Shown here: piece by piece, positions 39,715 through 50,963 of the stretch
Layout of the letters: every line of letters starts with the position of its first letter
Numbering within the stretch: the stretch's first letter is position 1
Source of the DNA: Spiroplasma sp. BIUS-1
GTDB taxonomy: Bacteria > Bacillota_I > Bacilli_A > Mycoplasmatales > Mycoplasmataceae
Direction: 5' to 3'
Length of the DNA: 64,000 bases
Assembly: GCF_010365805.1 (NCBI RefSeq)
Contig: NZ_CP048386.1
Span: 124,001-188,000 of the forward strand
Made by a program: the position numbers and the translations under genes
The notes under the pieces: model-generated
Seen by the model: only the letters and a program-made list of their open reading frames with translations
Told to the model about the DNA's origin: nothing
The model's database searches: none

Positions 39715-39756
39715 GATTAAATTCTCCCTAGAAAAGATATTCTAAAGGTGATTATA

Positions 39757-41319
39757 ATGGAAAAAATATTAAAAGCATTAGATATGCTAAAAATTAATGA
39801 AAATGATTATGAGTTTTACGGAAAAAACATAGCAAAAATAAACTATGAAAAATATATTAATAATAAAAAGGGAAAATTAATTTTAATGACTTCAATTAAT
39901 CCAACTCCAGCGGGAGAGGGAAAAACAACAACTGCAATTGGTCTTGCTGATGGTTTGAACTATATTGGTAAAAAAGCTATTTTAGCTTTAAGAGAACCAA
40001 GTTTAGGACCAGTTTTTGGGAGAAAAGGTACTGCAACTGGTGGTGGAGAAAGTGAAGTCATTCCTATGGATGAAATTAACTTACACTTTACAGGAGATAT
40101 TCATGCAATAACAACGGCAAATAACTTAATATCTGCTCAAATTGATTCAGAAATTTATTGAAATACTGATTTAAAAATTGCTCCAAATAATGTTGTTTGA
40201 AAAAGATGTTTGGACTTAAATGATAGAGCTTTAAGAAAAGCAGAAATTAAAATAAGTTCAAAAATATCAAGAACAGAAGAATTTACAATAACAGCCGCAA
40301 GTAATATGATGACAATTTTAAGTCTTTCAAAAAGTTTAGATGATTTAAGAAACAGATTAGACGAATCACTTGTTGCATACAACACTCAAGGAAAAGAAGT
40401 TTATTTAAAAGAATTAAATATCACAGGATCATTAATGGCTATTTTGAAAAATGCAATTAAACCAAACTTGGTTGTAACAAAGTATGACACACCAACTTTA
40501 GTACACTGTGGTCCTTTTGCAAACATAGCAACAGGAACAAATTCAATTATTTCAACAAATTTAGGATTAAGCTTAGGAGATTATTGTATAGTTGAATCTG
40601 GTTTTGGAAGTGATTTAGGATTTGAAAAATACATAAACGTAGTTAACCAAGACAACGATTTAATTCCAGATTGTACAGTAATGGTTGTTACTCTAAGGGC
40701 TTTAAATTTACATAAAGACTTTAATAATAATTTTGATCATTTAGAAAAACACTTAAAACATGTAACTCAATATAATTTAAATTTAGTTGTTGCAATTAAC
40801 TTCATTGAAGGTGATGATGAAGATCAATTAAACAAATTGAAAAATTGATTAGATGAAAATAACTATATTTGAGAAATGAATGAAGCATATACAAAGGGTG
40901 CAAAGGGAGCTGACAAATTAGCTTCAAAAGTAGCTGAGTTATGTGACAAAAAACAAGACTTTAAAAAACTAATTGATTCAAACGAAACAATTGAAAACAA
41001 AATAGAAAAAGTAGTTAAAAACTTCTATTACTTAAATGACTTTAAAATAAGTGAAAAAGCACAAACTAAAATTGATCAAATAAAAAATAGTAAATATTCA
41101 AACTTACCAATTTGCATGGTTAAGTCTTCAAACTCAATAGATGGAAATGACTTAAAACAAGATGGTTATGAAATGATAATAAAAGACATAAATGTAAACT
41201 CTGGAGCAAAATTTATTCTTGCATATACAAACAATGTTATGAGTATGCCTGGATTAAATAAAGAACCAAACTCTAAAGATATTGATTTAGAAAATGGAAT
41301 TGTTACAGGATTAAAATAA
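39757..41319 (+). CDS. fhs: Formate-tetrahydrofolate ligase
   Basis: A 520-residue ligase making 10-formyl-THF from formate, ATP and THF. Signatures are the P-loop [48 protein letters not shown] and the late [14 protein letters not shown] choose the ATG at 39757, 6 bases after AAAGGTG; an in-frame GTG at 39748 lies inside that ribosome-binding site. TGA codons (40159, 40198, 40846, 40870) encode Trp. It is slightly shorter than many Fhs proteins, a common feature in Mollicutes. Confidence 0.95.
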
Positions 41320-41350
41320 AAAGAACTTAAAGTAATTTAAGTTCTTTTTA
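41317..41350. terminator. Bidirectional terminator between fhs and the lipoprotein genes
   Basis: AAAAAGAACTTAAA and TTTAAGTTCTTTTT form a 14-bp stem around GTAA, including the fhs stop; it also ends the minus-strand lipoprotein operon. Confidence 0.88.
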
Positions 41351-41354
41351 TTTA

Positions 41355-41915
41355 TTAATTTTTTGTGTTTGGGTTTTCTTGTATTCCTCAGTTATATATT
41401 TTTTGTATATGATCTTTTGTCTTTTTTGTTGTATATTTGCTTTCTAACGCCAATTTTAAACTATATCCATATAAATTACTATTCTCAGCTTTTATATTTA
41501 ATTTATTACCATTAGGTGTTATAAATCTCTTATCATATTCTGTATTGAATTGGTAAATCTTATATTTATATGTATTTACTCAAAATTGAAATATATCTTG
41601 CTTTTGAGATTCTATTGATTTTAAATTAAAGGAAACATTATGTTGATTTTTTTCTTCTTGAGAAAGTTGATTTCAGTTAGGTATTGAGTTTTTGTATTCT
41701 TCTCATTCTTTATCGCTTATTTCTAAGTATCTTTGATTTTTGTCATAGGCTTCACAAGTAAGTACCTCAATTTCTTCTATTGATTTTGGCTGCTCTTTCA
41801 AATTTGGAATGAAGTAATCTTTATCTGGAGTTGGCTTGTTTTGACAACTTATTATTTGACTTGCCGGTAAGATAGTAAATATAAGAGTTGATAAACTAAA
41901 AATTATTTTTTTCAT
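41355..41915 (-). CDS. Lipoprotein paralog 1 (last gene of tandem array)
   Basis: A 186-residue lipoprotein. A 23-residue signal peptide ends in the lipobox IISC with Cys24, where it would be lipidated and anchored outside the membrane. The mature part starts with a Pro-rich linker and then has the shared segment DYFIPNLKEQPKSIEEIE. TGA encodes the Trp residues of the conserved EEYKNSIPNWNQLSQEE and YNWGIQENPN segments. It is the last of four paralogs; the ribosome-binding site (AAAGAGAAA) lies within the end of the preceding gene. No function is recognisable; surface exposure is likely. Confidence 0.8.
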
Positions 41916-41922
41916 ATATGCT

Positions 41923-42495
41923 TTATTTCTCTTTCTTGCTTGTTGTGTTTGGGTTTTCTTGCATTCCTCAGTTATATATTTTTTGTATATGATCTTTTGT
42001 CTCTTTTGTTATAAATTGATCTTCTAGGTACAACTTTAAAACCCTATCATATGAATGGTTATTCTGAGCACTTATATTTAGTTTATTTCCATTAGGTGTT
42101 GTTAATGTCTTATCATATTCTGGGTTAAATTGGTAAATCTTATATTCATATGTATTTACTCAAAAATAAAATATGTACTGCTTTTGAGATTCCATTGAGT
42201 TTAAATTAAATGAGACATTATGTTTATCTCTCTCTTTTTGAGAAAGTTGGTTTCAGTTGGGTATTGAGTTTTTATATTCATCTCATTTGTTTGTACTAAT
42301 TTCTGTGTAAGTCCTATTTTTGTCATAGGCTTCACAAGCAAGTATTTCAATTTCTTCTATTGATTTTGGCTGCTCTTTCAAATTTGGAATGAAGTAATCT
42401 TCGTCAGGTTCTGGCTTGTTTTGACAACTTATTATTTGACTTGCCGGTAAGATAGTAAATATAAGAGTTGATAAACTAAAAATTATTTTTTTCAT
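41923..42495 (-). CDS. Lipoprotein paralog 2
   Basis: A 190-residue member of the tandem family, with the same signal peptide and lipobox (Cys24) as paralog 1 and near-identical 5' and 3' ends. Differences concentrate in the middle third, where the polar residues vary while the Trp and Tyr positions stay. Its coding end runs to within 7 bases of the next start, so the genes share one message. Trp residues are encoded by TGA, which splits the gene under the standard code. Confidence 0.8.
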
Positions 42496-42502
42496 ATATG
42501 CT

Positions 42503-43076
42503 TTATTTCTCTTTCTTGCTTGTTGTGTTTGGGTTTTCTTGCATTCCTCAGTTATATATTTTTTGTATGTGATCTTTTGTCTCTTTTATTGTAAATTGAT
42601 TTTCTAATGCCAATTTTAAACTATAGTCATATAAATTCCTATTCCCCGCTTTTATATTTAATTTATATCCATTAGGTGTTGTTAGTGTCTTAGTATATTC
42701 TGGATTGAATTGATAAATCTTATATTTGTATGTATCTAATCAAAAATAAAATATGTCCTGCTTTTGAGATTCTATTGAGTTTAAACTAAAAGATACATTA
42801 TGTTTATCTCTCTCTTCTTGTGGGAGCTGATTTCAGTTGGGTATTGAGTTTTTGTATTCATCTCACTTATTTGTGCTTATTTCTAAGTATCTTTGATTTT
42901 TGTCATAGGCTTCACAAGCAAGTATTTCTATTTCTTCTATTGATTTTGGCTGATCATTCAGTTTTGGAATGAAGTAATCTTCGTCTGGAGTTGGTTTGTT
43001 TTGACAGCTTATTATTTGGCTTGTGGGCAAGATAGTAAATACAAGAGTTGATAAACTAAAAATTATTTTTTTTCAT
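42503..43076 (-). pseudogene. Lipoprotein paralog 3, frameshifted in a poly-A tract
   Basis: This copy aligns with its sisters over the full 190 codons, but the run of A following the start codon (read on the minus strand) has 8 A instead of 7. The frame then meets TAG within a few codons (ATG-AAA-AAA-AAT-AAT and on). Removing one A restores the whole reading frame to the TAA at 42503-42505, and no other disruption is seen. It is therefore either a fresh pseudogene or a phase-off state of a slipping homopolymer. The remaining reading frame, including lipobox and Trp-TGA codons, is intact. A sequencing error in the homopolymer is the other explanation. Confidence 0.75.
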
Positions 43077-43083
43077 GTAAGCT

Positions 43084-43656
43084 TTATTTCTCTTTCTTGC
43101 TTGTTGTGTTTGGGTTTTCTTGTATTCCTCAGTTATATATTTTTTGTATGTGATCTTTTGTCTCTTTTGTTGTATATTTTTTTTCTAATGCCAATTTTAA
43201 ACTATAGTCATATAAATTCCTATTCTCAGCTTTTATATTTAGTTTATTTCCATTAGGTGTTGTTAATGTCTTATCATATTCTGGGTTAAATTGGTAAATC
43301 TTATATTTGTATGTATTTACTCAAAATTGAAATATGTTTCGCTTTTGAGACTCTATTGAGTTTAAATTAAATGAAACATTATGTTGATTTTTTTCTTCTT
43401 GAGAAAGTTGATTTCAGTTGGGTATTGAGTTTATGTATGCATCTCATTTTTCATAATTTATTTCTAAGTATGTTCTATTTTTGTCATAGGCTTCACAAGC
43501 AAGTATTTCAATTTCTTCTACTGATTTTGGCTGATCATTCAGTTTTGGAATGAAGTAATCTTCGTCTGGAGTTGGTTTGTTTTGACAGCTTATTATTTGG
43601 CTTGTTGGTAAGATAGTGAAAGCAATACTTGATAAACTAAAAATTATTTTTTTCAT
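43084..43656 (-). CDS. Lipoprotein paralog 4 (first gene of tandem array)
   Basis: A 190-residue lipoprotein at the promoter-proximal end of the array, preceded by AAAGGAGAATAAT, the strongest ribosome-binding site of the four. Signal peptide and lipobox (SCQNKP at Cys24) match the others. The mature protein has DYFIPKLNDQPKSVEEIE. It is divergent from the large surface-protein genes, with about 140 bases between starts that contain a long inverted repeat. Confidence 0.82.
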
Positions 43657-43714
43657 ATATTATTCTCCTTTAATATCAAGTTTATTTTATATTGCAATAG
43701 TGTAAAAAATATTT

Positions 43715-43747
43715 TTTTTCCAAAAAATATAATATTTTTTGGAAAAA
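43715..43747. repeat. 15-bp perfect inverted repeat in the divergent surface-gene control region
   Basis: TTTTTCCAAAAAATA (43715-43729) and its exact complement TATTTTTTGGAAAAA (43733-43747) flank a 3-base centre. It lies between the divergent lipoprotein array and the 943-residue surface protein. As there is no gene ending here, an operator or transcript-leader structure is likelier than a terminator. Confidence 0.75.
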
Positions 43748-43798
43748 TTTCTGATATTCTTCTATTTCTTTGTTATTTTTAAGTTAGGAGGTGTATTA

Positions 43799-46630
43799 AT
43801 GAAAAAAAGAAACAAAAACAACTTATTAGATTTTGTTGATAGATTAATGTTAAAAAGGAAAAATAAAAAACTAAAGAAATGTTTAATAATTTCCTCTATT
43901 GTTGGTCTGGCAATTTCATTATCCTTATCAATATCTATACCATTGTTAATTGATTCTTCTTTGGAACCAAATATTTACTATAAATTTGATAATAAATATT
44001 TCAACTCCAAAGATGAGGTATATAAATATTCATATACCAGATCAATTAACAATAACTATTCATTTGAAAGTGATAAATATATATTTGATGATAAAGTATT
44101 TAACACTAAAAATGAATTAGATGTATATATTGAAAATAAGTTTAAGATTAAAAATATTAATACCAATCGAAATCCAAAAGATTATTTAATAAATACTTCT
44201 GGAGAATTATCATCACTAGTAAAAACAAATAATAAAGAAAAAATAAAAAATGTCTATAAAGGATTTAACGGATCAGCTTTTTTATCAAAACAAGAAGCTG
44301 CAAGTACTTATTTAAATAATTATTCTCTAAATTACAAAATTGATGGTCAACTTTTTGACAATGTTTACAGCGCCAGAGAATATTACTTAAATGTAAAATT
44401 AAAACAATTAGAAGAAAGTGAATTAAAAACTATTTGTTATGAACAAGGAGGAATGTGTCAAACAAAAGAACAAATAACCTCTTGACTAAGAGATAATACT
44501 GTTAAGGGGTTTGAATATAAAGGGAAAGACTTTTCTAATTTAAACTACGAAGAGTTCTTATTATCAATGAATGATTTAGATCGAGAGATAATAGATAAAA
44601 ACATTGAGCCTGTATTAAATGGAGATAGATCTTCATATTGAGTAACTCAAAAAACTAAAACTAATTTAGGATATTTTGTAGGACCCAAATATTTTGAAAG
44701 TAATCAATCTATAAATTCATTAGCTAAATTTCAATCAATAAAGTCATATGATTTAAACTTATTTATGTTACCTTTAGCTGGTTGGGTTTTTGCTGGAATA
44801 ACTAATTATGCATTAATTTCATCAATTGAAGAACCAAGTATGACTGACTACGACATGATTAGCTATCTGAAAAAAATATTTGAAAAATTAAATTTAAATG
44901 AAAACCTACTTAAAGACTTTAAAGATGAATTTTATGATCTATTATCTAATAATTTAGCAGAAGATTTATCATATGGTTTAAGTGATATTAAAGATTCTGA
45001 ATTAAGTGATTTTTATAGATTACTAATTTCATTTAAAAGATTTTTAGACTTATCTAAAATTTACGATATTCTTGAATTAAACTCAATTGAATTAGAACAT
45101 GTTTTAAAAGAAATAATAGTTGAAATCTTAAACTCTCAAAAAGATTTCATGAATAATATGTTAGATATTCAAGAAAATGGATCTGGAGCAGATATTTTAT
45201 TAGACCCAAGTATTTCTTTTGATGATATATATAGTTTATTTTTAAACACGAGTGCTTTTTTCAATGATGGGGGAAGTAAAAAAATTCTTCGAGATATTAG
45301 TGAAAAAATATTAAAAGGGATAGACAATGTTGTTGATGTAATTGGGTCAATTTCTGGAAACATAAGTAAAGTTAAAAACAATATTAATGTTATGCAAAAA
45401 AGTTCAAACAAAACTGATGAACATTTTTCATCAGTTTCACAAGAAAATCATAGGATAGTCTCAGAAACTCTTGTTCAACACAATGATGAGGTCATTGAAG
45501 CGTTGGGTTTAAATTTAGAAGAATTAAAAGCTAAAGCTAGCCCTTTAGTTATTGGACAATTAATATCTTCTGTTTGGAATATAGGAAAAATGTTTAGTTT
45601 TATTTCATTAAAAACTTATGAAGCAAAACTAGATAGTAATCAATCATTATATTATTTTGAACCAACTTTTAAAGTACCATTATTAAATATTTCTTTTGGA
45701 AAAAAAGTTCAAGATCAAAATATTTACACTTTAAATGAAAGTCCTTTAAGTTACTTTTCTCCAAAAAAAGATGGTAAAGAATTAAAAGAGTTGTATGAAT
45801 TTAATGGTAAATTTTATAAAGATAAAAATCTAGCAATTGAAGATTTAAAATATGAAATTTACAAAAAACCAGAAAAATTTTTAAAAACAAAAGAATTATT
45901 TACATCTGTTTTAAGTAAAGATAATAGTTATATATTAAATTTACCTAAAATTTGTGGAACAAAAGAAGAACAAGAAAAAGATAATGAAAAATGTATTAGC
46001 TCATATGAATATGAGCAAGAACTTGCCAAAGAAAAAGAGCAATATGTTCAAAGGCTATTTAAACAATACTATGAAGATAGCGGAAAAGAATACTATCTTG
46101 ATGGCTTTGGCGGAGCATATGATAATAAAGAAATGGCGATTCAACAATTAAAAAATAAAGTTGATCATTGATCAAATTATCAAGAAGTTTATACTTACTC
46201 AATGTACAATAACAAAATTGTTAAAAATACTAAAGAAGAAATTCAAGAATATATAAAAGCAAATCAATATATTGAATCTAAAAAAATCATAGATACAGAT
46301 TTAATTCAAACAAGCCACTATGAAAGTTTAAAAGAAAATAATGGTTATGATTTTGAAATATATGAAATGAACTTCTATGGTCAAGTAAAATATTTTAGAT
46401 CACATTTAGAAGCAATGAACTATCTTGATAAAAAAGTTAATTATGAAGTTTATTCATATAATAGAGAAGAAAAAACTTATACATATAAAGGTATTGAATT
46501 TATAAATGAAAAACAATTAGAACAATGAGTAGATAAACAAATAGAGATAATAACAGAAGAAGAATTCATAAAAAATGGAGGGGAGCAATGATATGTTAAA
46601 ACATATTTTAATAGCGTCAGCTATAACTAG
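43799..46630 (+). CDS. Large repeat-containing membrane surface protein
   Basis: A 943-residue protein. A short Lys-rich N-terminus precedes one membrane anchor (about residues 23-46), and a second hydrophobic segment lies near 325-345 (LPLAGWVFAGITNYALISS). Several copies of a degenerate 40-60 residue unit with the pattern Y-x-F/D-G/N-K-x-F-x-S/N-x-x-E-A are visible (for example YKFDNKYFNSKDEVYK, YKIDGQLFDNVYSAREYY, YEFNGKFYKDKNLAIEDL, YYLDGFGGAYDNKEMAIQQL). Between them lies a helical region (about 350-560). The start at 43799 follows AGGAGGTG; an upstream in-frame ATG at 43739 has no ribosome site. It overlaps the next gene by 38 bases. Function unknown; adhesin or nutrient-binding roles are guesses. 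Confidence 0.75.
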
Positions 46631-48710
46631 TTTCTCTAGTATATCTATAGCACCAATTATAAATTTAAATTCCATAAATGAAAAACAAGAACTTATTGAA
46701 TTTTTAAAAAAAGATATTGAAGAAAATAAATTATTCTTGGGCAATCAAGTTTATAGTGAATATGATGATAAAATTTTCACAAGTCAAGAATCTCTAAACG
46801 AGTATATACTTTCCAATTCAATTGTTCAAAGCGAACTCACTTCTTCTAATCCAAGCAAAATTATAAAAGACTATGAGCACATGACTTTAGATGAATCTAA
46901 AATATATGATATTGACATGGATAAATTTATAACTGTATATAGAGATGCTTTTGGAAATATTTCCAAAACGAGTAAAGATGCTTTGGATACATATACTCAT
47001 GCTGGACTGGTAAAACAAAAGTACAGCTACGATGAAGAAACTTGATATGATAGTCCAGAAGAGGCAAAAATAAATCAAAAAGATAAAATGAAAATTAACA
47101 AATCTCTTTACTATGTGCATAATAACAAATACTATAATGCATTTAATATAAAAGATATTAATAATCTATTAAGCACATTTGAAGAAGGTTTTTTTGTGAA
47201 TAAGACAAAAAGTTTAGAAGGAAAAAATCTTTTAGAACCTATTGTTGAATATGGAGATAAAGACATTCTATACAAAAAAATGCAAAGAGAATTAAAATCA
47301 AATTTCTTTGATTCATATTATTATAATATTTCTGATATGGAATATGAAAACTCTCTTTTATTTGAAATAAAAAAAACTAATGAATTAAGAATTACTTATC
47401 CGGGAGAAAAACAAATTATTTATAATTCATCTTCAAGACCACAAATTGTTTTTGCAAATAAATATGAGTCAGAAAAATCTATGGTTGATGATTTTAAAAA
47501 TAGAAGTAAATGATCTGAATCAAGTGAAGGTTCACCTGGTATTGGAAGATATTATTGGTCTAGAAAATTTCAATTAATTCACCCTGTTTCAAAAAAAATA
47601 GTTCTAGCAGAAATAAAACTTGTACCAAAATGAAGTGGTGGATTTGGGAAATATCATCCAAGTTTTGATAATTATATTTATACAGACAAGACTGTTTCTA
47701 AAATAAATACATATTATAATGAAGATAAAAATCAATTAGTAGAATATATAGGGGGTTTGAAAAACAGATACTCAATTGAAGAATCAACAAGAGAAGACAA
47801 GTCAATTATTTATAATACTTGATTTGAAGAATACTTTCAAAAAAATATTACTAATTTTGGCAATGAGCAAAATAAACTTATTAAATATGAAGATATTCTA
47901 AAAGAAGAGTTTATCAAAAATATTGATCAATCAGTTTACAAAGATTTGCTATATGATATTAATTATGCAAAAGGAACATCATATTCATTAATTAAAAGTT
48001 ACTATGATTGACAAATTGTAAAAAGAGAACTTTTAAACAAACCTACAATTATTAATGGAGAAGAAATGTACCAGCTAAGACCAGATTTTTATGCTACAAA
48101 AGAACAGTTGGACAGTTTTCTAGCTCTTCAAGGAAAGTTTAATACAGTTTTGAAATACTCATATAGTGAAAATCCTGATGTGTCAAGTCCAGATGGAAAA
48201 TTACTTGCAAATACATATGAAGAGGCAAGAGAAAAACAATTTTCAAATGCTAATCTAAGTCTTAAAAAGAAATATATTGCATATGATGTATTTGGTAAAG
48301 CAATTGAGAGTGGAAGTTCAGAAGAAGAAGCTATAAGGTTATTGCAAAATAACATTATTGTAGAGTCTAAAATGACACACAAAAAAGAAGTTGAAACATG
48401 AAATTGAGAAATGAAAAAATCTTATGATTCAATTATTAGTGATGGTAGATATATGGTATATAAAGTTAAAAGTCCTGGATCAAATAATTACATTTATTAC
48501 GGTTCACAAGAAGCGGCTTTAAAAGCAGCTCTTTCAAACGCTAGAATAAATGGTGATGTGAATAAAATGAGTATAGAAAAATATATGTATACATATACAG
48601 AATCTACTACACAAAATGAATACAGTGTTATTTTTTATGATAACGATATTGATTCGGCTGTTGAGAAAATATTATCAGAGATGGAGTCAAACAAAAAATT
48701 GTTACATTAA
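46593..48710 (+). CDS. Second repeat-containing secreted/surface protein
   Basis: A 705-residue protein. A signal-like N-terminus (MLKHILIASAITSFSSIS) without a lipobox Cys is followed by further copies of the same degenerate repeat (for example EYDDKIFTSQESLNEYI, KQKYSYDEETWYDSPEEA, YQLRPDFYATKEQLDSFL, YKVKSPGSNNYIYYGSQEAALKA). The start at 46593 has AGGGGAG at 46579-46585. It lies within the end of the previous gene, in another frame, so the two are translationally coupled and may form a complex. TGA codons (47043, 47511, 48399 and others) encode Trp. Function unknown. Confidence 0.75.
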
Positions 48711-48712
48711 AA

Positions 48713-48740
48713 TAAAAAAATGGATTTAATCCATTTTTTT
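48713..48740. terminator. Bidirectional terminator between surface gene and nox
   Basis: AAAAAATGGAT and ATCCATTTTTT pair around a TTA centre. Confidence 0.85.
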
Positions 48741-48741
48741 A

Positions 48742-50100
48742 TTATTTTTTAAAGTAATTTAAACCTAATACTTCTAAACTAGCTAATGTAATAAAGTTGT
48801 ATGGTTTGTTAAAGTGAGGCAAGAAGAAGATATCAACTAATGGTAATTCATCAATTGTTAATCCTTTTTGAATACCTAAAGCAAACATATACATTACTTC
48901 AGTATGGTTATTTACTGATGCAACTTGTGCTCCAATAATTCTTCTTGTGTCTTTTTCTCAAATAACTTTTAATCAAACATCTTTGTAAGTTGACATAAAT
49001 TCTGGTCTATCTGAATCTTTAAACATAACTTCTTCAGCATCAATTCCAAAACGTTTACATGCTTCCATTGATATACCAACTGAAGCCATTTTTCAACCAA
49101 ACACTTCAATACCATTTGCTCCTGTAAATCCTGGGCTTGGTAATTCATGTCCTTTTACAATGTTAGCTGCTGCTAAAATACCAGTTCTAACAGCTGTTGT
49201 TGCTAAAGCGATTTGTGTATCTTTTTTAAGTGAACAGTTATAAACTTGTGCACAATCTCCAACAGCATAAATGTCTTTGTTTGAAGTTTGCATAAATTCA
49301 TTTGTTTTAATTGCTCCTCTTTCATCAAGATCAATTATTCCTTTTAAAAGACTTGTTTGAGGAATAACTCCAACTGAGAACACTACGTAATCAACTTCGA
49401 TTTCACCTTTGTCAGTAACAACTTTTGTTACTTTTCCATCTTTTCCTTCGAATTTAACTACTTTTTGTCCAAGAGCTAAGTTAACTCCTTTTTCTTTCAT
49501 GGTTTCTTCAACTAATCCTGTAAATTCGTTATCATAGTAAACTGGCATGATTCTGTCAGCAATATCAACTAATGAAACTTCTTTACCATTTCTTACAAAA
49601 GCATCTACTAATTCAACACCAATGTATCCAGCACCAACAACAGCGATTTTTTTAATATCTTTGTTTTCATTTGCTGCTTTAATTAATTTAGCATGGTGGA
49701 AGTTTTTACAAATTTGAACACCTTCTAAATCAATCCCTTCAATTGGAGGGAATATTGGTCAAGTACCTGATGCAATAACTAATTTATCAAAGTTATCATC
49801 AAATTCTTCTCCAGTTTTCATATTTTTTACTCTAACTGTTTTTTTCTCTGCATCAATACCAATTCATTGGTGTTCCATTTTAACATTGATGTTTTCTCCA
49901 GCTAAAATTTCTGGGTTTGCATAAAATAAACCGTTAGGATCTTTTACTTCACCAGCCACTCAAAGTGCTATCCCACATCCTAAAAATGATATGTTATCAT
50001 TTTGATCGTAAGTTGTTATTTCCATATTTGGATCTAATCTTCTTAGGGTTCTTACAGCTGTTGTTCCAGCATGGTTTGTCCCTATAACTATAGTTTTCAT
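48742..50100 (-). CDS. nox: NADH oxidase (water-forming, FAD-dependent)
   Basis: A 452-residue pyridine nucleotide-disulfide oxidoreductase. The redox-active single Cys is at residue 42 (FLGCGIALW), exactly as in NADH oxidase/peroxidase and CoA-disulfide reductase; the NAD-binding site is VVGAGYIGVELVDAF and the FAD site NKDIYAVGDCAQVYN. It regenerates NAD+ for glycolysis by reducing O2 to water. AAGGAGC precedes the start and a TATAAT lies upstream at 50126-50131 on the minus strand. TGA encodes Trp. CoA-disulfide reductase is the main alternative. Confidence 0.92.
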
Positions 50101-50213
50101 TTCTCTTGCTCCTTAATCTTTTTACATTATAATAATATATGAATTAAAGTGTTATGAATAAATTATTGAAAAAAATTTTCATAATTCGTTTTCTAGATAA
50201 AGGTGGTATATAA

Positions 50214-50936
50214 ATGTTTTTAAGAGTAAATGGAGATGTAAACTATTACTTAAAAAGATCAAGCTTTGTAAAATACTTTGATGAACACAATCTTTCTAGA
50301 AAATCAAAACTATACATAAAAAAAGTTGAAAAAAAGGTTAACGATAAAAACACATTTACTTATTTCAAGTACTGAATTCTATGAAGATGAATTAATTTAA
50401 ACTTTAAATTATCTGAGAACTTTATTATTAAGCTTAATAAAAATATTAAAAAACTAAACCTATCTTTAAACTCAAAAGAAGAAAGGTTTATTAGAGATTT
50501 AGAAGAGTTGGTTTTCAACTCTTGAAGACCTTTAAAACAACTTCCGGTTAAATTTGAATTAGAAAAAAAAGAAAAAATAAATTTAATTCAAACTAATGTA
50601 AATGTTCATAACTTTACTCCTGAAAAAGAAAAGAAAATAAGTTTAATAGGTAAGTATGACTGTTACTTTTCAAACTACAACATATATTTAACCGATAATA
50701 ATCAAAGGGTTAAAAAAGTCATAAAAAATGACTCAATAATAGAAGCACATATTGAAACATTTGGGGTCGTTATATCAACTTCTAAAAAGAAATATCTATT
50801 CAGAGCTAAAAACAGATTGCTAACCTATGTATTGCTACAAAGAATGATACCAAGATTAAACTTAAGAATTGAAGAAACAGAAGAACTTTATAATTATTTT
50901 GATTTTTGAAACAAATTAATTTCAAAAATTAGTTAA
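50214..50936 (+). CDS. Soluble protein of unknown function
   Basis: A 240-residue basic protein with no signal or membrane segment. Several TGA codons (for example in YWILWRWINLNF) encode Trp, so it disappears under the standard code. The ribosome-binding site AAAGGTGG is 7 bases before the ATG. The N-terminal half is Lys-rich helical; the second half has mixed strand-helix character (KYDCYFSNYNIYLTDNN, then IIEAHIETFGVVISTSKKKYLFRAKN). I do not recognise the family. It is 27 bases upstream of nagB and may share its transcript. Confidence 0.7.
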
Positions 50937-50963
50937 TATATAGATGTAATAGGAGAGAAAGAT

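Noticed and set aside
39748-39756. GTG start for fhs three codons upstream
   Set aside because: The GTG is part of the AAAGGTG ribosome-binding site for the ATG at 39757.
41355-43656. CRISPR-like array suspected from the repeated blocks in this region
   Set aside because: The repeat unit is about 580 bases and codes for a lipoprotein; this is gene duplication. No CRISPR repeats or cas genes were seen anywhere in the window.
43739-43798. Upstream extension of the 943-residue surface protein from an ATG at 43739
   Set aside because: It would start inside the long inverted repeat with no ribosome site, while AGGAGGTG is ideally placed for the ATG at 43799.
50152-50184. Inverted repeat TTATGAA/TTCATAA between nox and the next gene
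   Set aside because: Only 7-8 bases with a 19-base loop, no T run; expected by chance in DNA this AT-rich.
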